From contig JADFUC010000745.1 of NCBI GenBank assembly GCA_019722365.1, positions 1 through 64,000 of the forward strand: 64,000 nucleotides of DNA, in the 5' to 3' direction. This DNA is from Lithospermum erythrorhizon (lineage: Eukaryota > Streptophyta > Magnoliopsida > Boraginales > Boraginaceae). Below, in pieces: positions 57,911-64,000 of this stretch (positions within the stretch are counted from its first letter, which is position 1; each line of letters starts with the position of its first letter). Made by a program: the position numbers and the translations under genes. Under the pieces are notes generated by a model, which made no database searches, was not told the origin of the DNA, and saw only the letters and a list, made by a program, of their open reading frames with translations.

Positions 57911-59332
57911 AAATATAACCTTAGAGGGGGAGGTGGTCCCAAGGTTTAAATTAAGCTTCTAGCTTTTTCGTATTTTAATTAAATATAGCGGAAATAACTA
58001 CTACATGGATATAAATTAATTCTATTAATCAACTTCCCAAGCTCGAGAATGATTAGTCAAGTGTTACACAATAAATATATAATCAACCGAAATAAAAGAC
58101 TTGAAAGTAAAAGATAAAGGAAGGAACCACGATATACAAGATTTTTTACAAGCCGGTTCCCACAGTGCTCGACGCCCGGCACCAACCTCGGAATTTAGGT
58201 AATAACTAGCTTTCTTGAAGAATTGTTTGATTCTGTAGCAGCTTGACTTCTTTCTGAAATATTATCAAACACACAGCCTTCAACTAATTGTGACTTCAAG
58301 CTAAGGATTTCCTAATCAACGAGACTAGGAACCCGGGACTGACTCTGAGGAGTTCGCTCTACTACTCAAACAAGAATAGCAACCCTATGCTACACCACGC
58401 AGGATTTTCGATGAATCACGACATTGAATAGGAGTGCAATAATCACGTCGACTCTGAGATGAGCTCTGGAAACTAGTGGATGAGAGTTGACCTTTTAATC
58501 TATTATTTTGACTTTTTAGAAATTTCAAGATTCAAAGCAATTGTAGAAACTTGGTCAAAAATAGAATGATTTAGGATGTATAGGTAGGCCCAAAAATAAA
58601 CATAAATCACCCGAAGCAAAGACTTGAAAGCGGGACTTAACCCCCTATCAAATCAATTCACGAGAATAACGGATCTATTTTTGTACCCAAAGCGGAGGAC
58701 TTAGGCAGGGGAGCTAAATCCTTAGGGTCCATTTAACCTTAATGGAAAAGTTGAACTACGCCCAGGGGCAATTCGTCTTTGACCGATCTCCCGTTTCAAA
58801 CCTTTGAAAGGGTTGCGGCGTGTCGGCAGTTTAGATCCCGTCGGGCCCTTTCGGATTAAGTTCGGCTTTTTCCAATAAAAAAGACGTTAATTCAAGTGTG
58901 ATCCAAAACTTTGACTTTATTCGAACTCAACCGAGATGACACAAAGTAATATCAACTTGACTTCGTAGAAATTCAAAGCCATATCAATCTAGAATGTGTT
59001 TATTCAACAAGGTTAAATACTAAACCACGACTTTAGATTTGAAAACAAATTAACTTAAAAACGGATCAACTCTCTCAACAACTAAGCAATAAAAACAATA
59101 CCGAAACCTTACAATGCCTTTGAATAAATAAAAGACCAACACTACTTGGCTTGGTGTTTGGCTTGACTCCTCTCGAGTCCACGATCAATCCTTGAAGCTC
59201 AACTAAGATGCGCAGGCGAACTACACACCTTTCTTGAACAAAACTGCACAAGTTCACCCCTCGAATACCATTAGTCCATTAAACGTGATTTGATATCATT
59301 AAAAATACGAGCTAGTGATCTACTAGTCAACA
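57911..59332 (-). repeat. 3' LTR of a Sirevirus-like copia
   Basis: On the minus strand it starts TGTTGACTAGTAGATC at 59332, just after the polypurine tract AAAAAATGGGGAGTT. The end is placed tentatively at TGTTAGCC (57911), giving about 1.4 kb. The target duplication cannot be checked because the other LTR lies outside the window. It carries a ccggttcccacag...ctcgacgcc-type segment common in plant LTRs near 58155. Confidence 0.55.
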
Positions 59333-59769
59333 AACTCCCCATTTTTTATGATAACAAATCAACTTATGCTAAGGGGAAGAAAAAAGATGACTTTCTAGTG
59401 AAAGCTCCCCGTTACCATAAGATTTTCAACAATTGTTTATGCAACACACTCAACCAATAATACACAAACAATTTAACATAAGAACCATTCAAAATCCATA
59501 AACAAAGTAACAAAGGCAATAGCATAAGTAAATGATAATCAACTAACATGTCATAATACTACGAAATATCCGATGACATAAAAAAAACATCCATTGTACA
59601 TCACCAAAGCATAAGTCATAAGTCTTTCTCCCCCTTTGATATCATCAAAAAAGGGATAAGACAACATCTATAAACATAACAATAAAACATGAAAATGCAA
59701 TAAACCACGTAGCATGCTAATTACTCAAAATACATAAAAGCAAACGAGAATCAAGTAATCATAAGCTAG
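59333..59769 (-). other. Sirevirus-like 3' tail with purine-rich tracts
   Basis: Two purine-rich tracts are visible on the minus strand. AAATGGGGAG lies next to the LTR (59335-59347). AAAGGGGGAGAAAGACTTATG lies at about 59617-59637. Multiple polypurine tracts between pol and the LTR are a known mark of Sireviruses. No extra ORF is seen here. Confidence 0.65.
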
Positions 59770-60540
59770 AAAGATCAAGCATCCCAATCTCATGCTTAAT
59801 ACTATTAAACTGATCCTCGGGTAGTGACCTAGTGAAGATAACCGAGAGTTGATCATTTGTCCCCACGAACTTAAGATCAATGTTCCCTTTTTGCACATGA
59901 TCCTGGATGAAATGATGGCAGATCTCTATATGCTTGGTCCTTGAATGTTACAACGGGTTCTTTGCAATGTTGATAGCACTATTGTCACACAACACCAGTA
60001 CTTTGCTCATACTTGATCGAAATCTTCAAAGTTTCCTTCGTCTATAATAGTTGGCGACTCGATTTCCAACATTACGTACTTTCGACCTCAGCGGTTGATA
60101 AAGCCACACACTATTTTCCTTCTTGCTAGACCATGAAGTAAGACTATGTCAATGAAATGATATGTCCCACTAGTTCTCTTCTATCAAATTATTGCACCCA
60201 CTTAAAATTCACATCCGAATATCCCACATGACTCAACGTTCTCGCTCCTCGGATAAAGTCCGCAATCAACGGTTCCGCCGCATACCTTAGGATCATTTAA
60301 CGCTTTTTGAGATGAAACTCTTTGGGACACACTTGAAAAGCGAGCACATAAACAAGCGGCAAACATAATATGCTCCCGAGACAAAGCGGGAAGATAAAAA
60401 AGGCTACAATTAAATACCTCGATACTTTGTCTCGTTATGACTCTTTACTTTGCTTTCATCCTTGTCGAAGCTTAGTTGATGTTGTGAGGGTCCGTCGTCT
60501 TAGCATCCTCCATGTCATTTCTTGATTAGCTCCTTCAAAT
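59770..60540 (-). pseudogene. Sirevirus-like copia RNase H
   Basis: The minus strand reads LCDNSAINIAKNPL, then HSRTKHIEICHHFIQDHVQ, and KGNIDLKFVGTNDQLSVIFTRSLPEDQF towards the end. This is the copia RNase H domain in order, with a stop after KNPL where TGG or similar is expected. It is the last part of pol. In live elements it removes the RNA from the RNA-DNA hybrid. The preceding RT lies to the right. Confidence 0.85.
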
Positions 60541-61300
60541 TTCTTACTTTTGGGGCATGAAGATCCCATCATCCATTTCTTGGCGGAGTGCAAGAAAGTT
60601 CAATTCTCCACGTCGTACTCATTTGAATTCGGCTAGTCATCATTTTTAAATTCCTCGCACAACAAATCATTAGTAGACCCAAATATAATATCATCAACAT
60701 AGATTTGCACTACAATAAAATGTTTGCCCTTGGTTTTAAGGAAAAGTGTGGAGTCGAGCTTTCCCTTCTTAAAACCATTGACAACTAATTATGTGCTTAA
60801 CCTCATATCGAAGCTCACAGGTGCTTGTTTCAAACCGTAGTAAAGGGCTTTCTAATTTGAAAACATGATTAGGATATTTAACATCTTCAAAACCGGATGG
60901 TTGTTTTTGCAAAGCTTCTTCTTCCAAAAATCATTTAGAAAAATATTTTTGACATCCGTTGTTATAGTTTAAAATCCATATATCTAGCAAAAAGTCAAGA
61001 TAATTCCTAATGGATTCCTAACCTAATAACTTAGAACAAAGTTTCCATGAAATCTGTTTTTAGAAACAACACCGGTTTCATCAAGTTTATTTCGAAAAAC
61101 TAATTTCGTTCCAATTATAGTTCTATCTTTTGGTTGTTCAACTAAGTGTCAAACGTTGCATCTTTCAAATTGTTCGAGTTCTTTTTGCATAGACAAAATC
61201 CAATCCGGGTCTTCTAGAGCTTGTTTAACATTAAGAGGTACTACTTGAGCCACGTAAGTGCTATGAAGACAAACATTATTAAGAGAGTATCGAGTGGTTA
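60541..61300 (-). pseudogene. Sirevirus-like copia reverse transcriptase
   Basis: The catalytic YVDD is present at 60701-60690 in FIVVQIYVDDIIFGSTNDLL. Upstream RT segments (about 61.25-60.75 kb) include stretches such as GTKWVFRNK-like and HIDVKNIFL-like fragments in decayed form, with shifts. The active-site box is intact although the gene is not. It is contiguous with RNase H (left) and integrase (right) in the order expected of copia. Confidence 0.8.
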
Positions 61301-62561
61301 CCCCTTTTGAGATATCACCAATTATTTGTTCCGGGGATGATCCTTTACCGCTCGTATCTCCTTAGACAAGTCTTCGTGTGTTCGCCCATGGAGGTAATCA
61401 TCCACATCTTGGGGTTCTCGATCATCCTTGTCTTGCTCCCCATAGTTGGTGCTTCCTCATTTGATGCCCAGTTTTGTATTCGCCTTTCTTCTTGAGAGCA
61501 TCATCAACATTAACACCTTATGGATGTCCTCATCTAATATAACTTTCTCAATAAATGGATTAGATTCATCAAAGGAAGTTAACATGAATAGACTTTGCAG
61601 TTGATCCTTCTATTATAAATAATATAAGCCCTCGCAGTTTTGATAACCGAGGAAAATTGCTTCATTAGATTTTGCATCAAATTTACCCAATTTGTCCTTG
61701 GTGTTTAGGATATAGCATTTACACCCGAAAACTTTAAAGTAATCAATACGAGGAGTCTTACCATACCAAAGCTCATATGGAGTCTTGTCAAGAATAGGTC
61801 TAAGGAATACCCAGTTGATAACATAGCAAGCGGTGTCCACGGCATGTCCCCAAAAGTATTTTGACAAGTTGTGCTCATTCAACATGGTCTGGCCCATTTC
61901 TTGAATGGTCCTATTCCTTTTGCTCCACAACTCTATTTTATTGAGATTGTTCTTGGTGCCGAAAAAGGATTGTGTTGGATCCTATACTCCCCGACAACTA
62001 TTCGAACTCCCGCGTTCACAGGCTTCGCCTCACGTGATCACTCCTTATGGCTTTGATTTTAGAGTTCTTCTCATTCATAATCTTTCTACACAACTTAGCA
62101 AACTCTTTAAATGCATCACTCTTATTAGCAAGACAAATTACCCAAGTAAACCTTGAGTAATCGTCAACAATTACAAACACATACTTAGAGCCACCCAAAC
62201 TCACAACATTCATCTCGACCAAACAAATCCATATGCAATAAATCAAGCACATTGTTTGATGATACATGATTAATAGATTTAAAAGATAATTTATGCATTT
62301 TACCGAGTTGACATGCATCACAAAGCTTATCTTTTTCATACTTGGGGTCACATTAGACCTTTTTACATGTAAATCTTTATGCAATTTAGACAATATTTTA
62401 ATCTTTAGCGTGTCAACGTCGATGCACTTAAACCCCAGATCATCATGCAAAACATTCTTGCAAATGTTACTAGCTTCAACCTTATCAAAATTCACATAGT
62501 ATACATTATTCAACCGATAACCATGCACACAAATGATGAGGAAACATGCGAAATGATGCAC
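61301..62561 (-). pseudogene. Sirevirus-like copia integrase
   Basis: The pre-integrase finger part lies at about 62340-62230 (CDACQLGKMHKLSFKSIN). The catalytic core follows, with LDLLHMDLFG, VFVIVDDYSRFTWVI and IKAIRSDH (62190-62020). After a shift come KRNRTIQEMGQTMLNEHNL, KYFWGHAVDTACYVINW, KTPYELWYGKTPRIDYFKVF and KLGKFDAKSNEAIFLGYQ (61930-61613), the C-terminal part. The D-D-E core is thus largely covered; the segment around the E lies at the frame break. Stops in the DLFG linker and the shifts make it non-functional. Confidence 0.85.
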
Positions 62562-64000
62562 TCATACTTGGAAAACTTAACCTCGTAAATCGTATTCGCA
62601 TAATTGACTCACACTAAGTAAGAAATTGAACTTCACACCATCAACAAGCAATGTATCTTAAATCTTTAAAAAACAATCTTTCTTTCCAATGCCACGCTTT
62701 ACCTAAGATTTTTGGCCGTTTAGTTGTTGGCAGGCTTCACATTGCCAACCGCCTTGTTGACTTTTAAGAAGAGTGGCGTCTCGGTCGTATTGCCTTGGCG
62801 CCCCGTATCTACCGTCAAATATTTTCCTTATGGATGAAGCGGCCCCCCCTACAAACACAATTCAAGTTCTCATTACAGGTACCCAATGTGGTTTGGGTCC
62901 TTGCGGGTTAATGAAAAGGTGGACTTCCTCACAATCCATTGCGCCTTTGAGATTTGGGGAATTAGAATAAGTCTCCACTGACCTTTGAGCGGGACATCTG
63001 AGACCACATGACTCCGCTTTCTCCTGATTAGTGCAGTGAAATGCGGTCTTCACGAATTCAATGCCGAATGATGAAGCAATGTTAGGCGCACATGAGTTAT
63101 CATTTGAGTCGCCTAAACCCTTTTTGTTGTTTGGACAACGTTGAGCATCAAAAATTTCATCTAACTTGTTGGTTTTCAAGGAATACAAGTTGGTGACTTT
63201 AAGTTCTACGTTTTTACCAGCTCCAGCATATACTAAGAGCGTTGTTTAAGCTCCATTTTTCAAGAATTCCATCATTTTTAAGATTGGAGTCAAGCTTTAT
63301 GAGTAGCTTCATTTTCAAGAGAAGTAGTTTTTAAGCGAAAACTTTTTGTTTTGTTGTAAGCAATTTTTCAAAACTCTCTAACAACTTATTATAGTTATCG
63401 CTTAGCTTATCAAAACTACTACTCGAGTGTTCACCATCACTAACAAGCTCATCATCCGAAGGAGAGTTAGAGTCAAGAGGTACCTCCATAGAGTCTTGTG
63501 CCATGAGACATACCACATTGCATGTCTCCAATTTGGAGTCGGATTCGCTTCGATTAGGTCTTTTAGTGGCGTTGTTCATACTTTCTTGGCTCTGCACCTC
63601 TTAAGCGAGGCGAGGACAATCCATCTTGAGATGTTCGGGCTTGTTGCATTCAAAACATCTTAGCTCAGCAAGGTGCCACCTTTTATCTTACCGTTTCTAA
63701 CACTTCCTTTCATAGTTATCGTACTTCTTGAAGCTCCCTAGGTGCACCAATCATCCTTGTTATTCTTGTATTTAAAGAAGCTTCTTGTATTTTCGAGCAA
63801 CATAGCTATGTCCTCATCATCCCCTCTTCAACTTTTTGAGCTTTACTTCGCCCACAGAGCCATTGACTTTTGTTCATAATGATCGATCCTTGTTTTGAGA
63901 TATCACTTGCTCTTCGGCTTTCAAGGAACCAATGAGATCTTGGATGGGAAGTATCTTGATATCCTTGGCCATTAATAGCACATATAACGGCCAAACTCCG
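62562..64000 (-). pseudogene. Sirevirus-like copia gag and protease region, cut by the window edge
   Basis: The knuckle RCFECNKPEHLKMDCPR (about 63660-63605) is CX2CX4HX4C. The acidic gag linker has DSNSPSDDELVSDGEHSSSS and SFEKLLTTKQK (63597-63331). A further decayed frame, 63188-62862 (MYSLKTNKLDEIFDAQ...), covers the gag-protease junction. The N-terminal part of gag lies towards and beyond 64000. The acidic, coiled gag linker is typical of Sireviruses. Confidence 0.75.

Overview
The window is nuclear DNA of a flowering plant, most likely a eudicot; the sequence does not support naming a species. The evidence is an intron-less plant-type tRNA-Asn gene, the absence of any compact operon-like layout, and an almost continuous mosaic of decayed plant transposable elements (Ty1/copia, Ty3/gypsy, LINE, CACTA, hAT). 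I see no intact host protein-coding gene. Nearly every recognisable protein is broken by stops and frameshifts, so element genes are entered as pseudogenes.

Layout. 1-375 is the end of a gypsy LTR. 2117-4566 is a complete solo gypsy LTR with a perfect 5-bp target duplication. About 4.6-16.4 kb is a degraded CACTA-like region: a TNP2-type transposase on the minus strand (8.7-11.8 kb), short CGTCA-type motifs on both sides, and another gypsy LTR (6252-8064) inside it. About 16.43-28.59 kb is a minus-strand copia element of the TNT1-like kind with three LTR copies in partial tandem. A second copy of the same kind of gypsy LTR (21122-24057) is nested in its integrase gene. About 29.8-35.5 kb is a LINE interrupted by a second, internally deleted copy of the same copia family (30972-34277). 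A fragment of a different copia (Ale-like) follows at 35.5-36.4 kb.

The quieter interval 36.4-39.4 kb holds a very short retroposed insertion with 17-bp target duplications and the tRNA-Asn gene, the only gene in the window that looks functional. About 39.4-43.4 kb is an hAT element with a decayed transposase and GC-rich ends. 44.1-44.9 kb is a TAA/TTA microsatellite. 48.3-50.4 kb carries a plant-transposon, envelope-like ORF on the minus strand.

About 52.2-57.8 kb is a Tat-like gypsy element: gag, protease and G-patch coding on the plus strand with the reverse transcriptase and integrase missing. In place downstream, a plant-mobile-domain (PMD) ORF lies on the opposite strand, apparently with its own TATA box. 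From 57.9 kb to the right edge is a Sirevirus-like copia on the minus strand, with LTR, RNase H, RT, integrase and gag in that order from left to right; its 5' end lies outside the window.

The most informative structures are the nesting order that can be read from target duplications, palindrome-based repeats inside two LTR families, and the antisense PMD gene.
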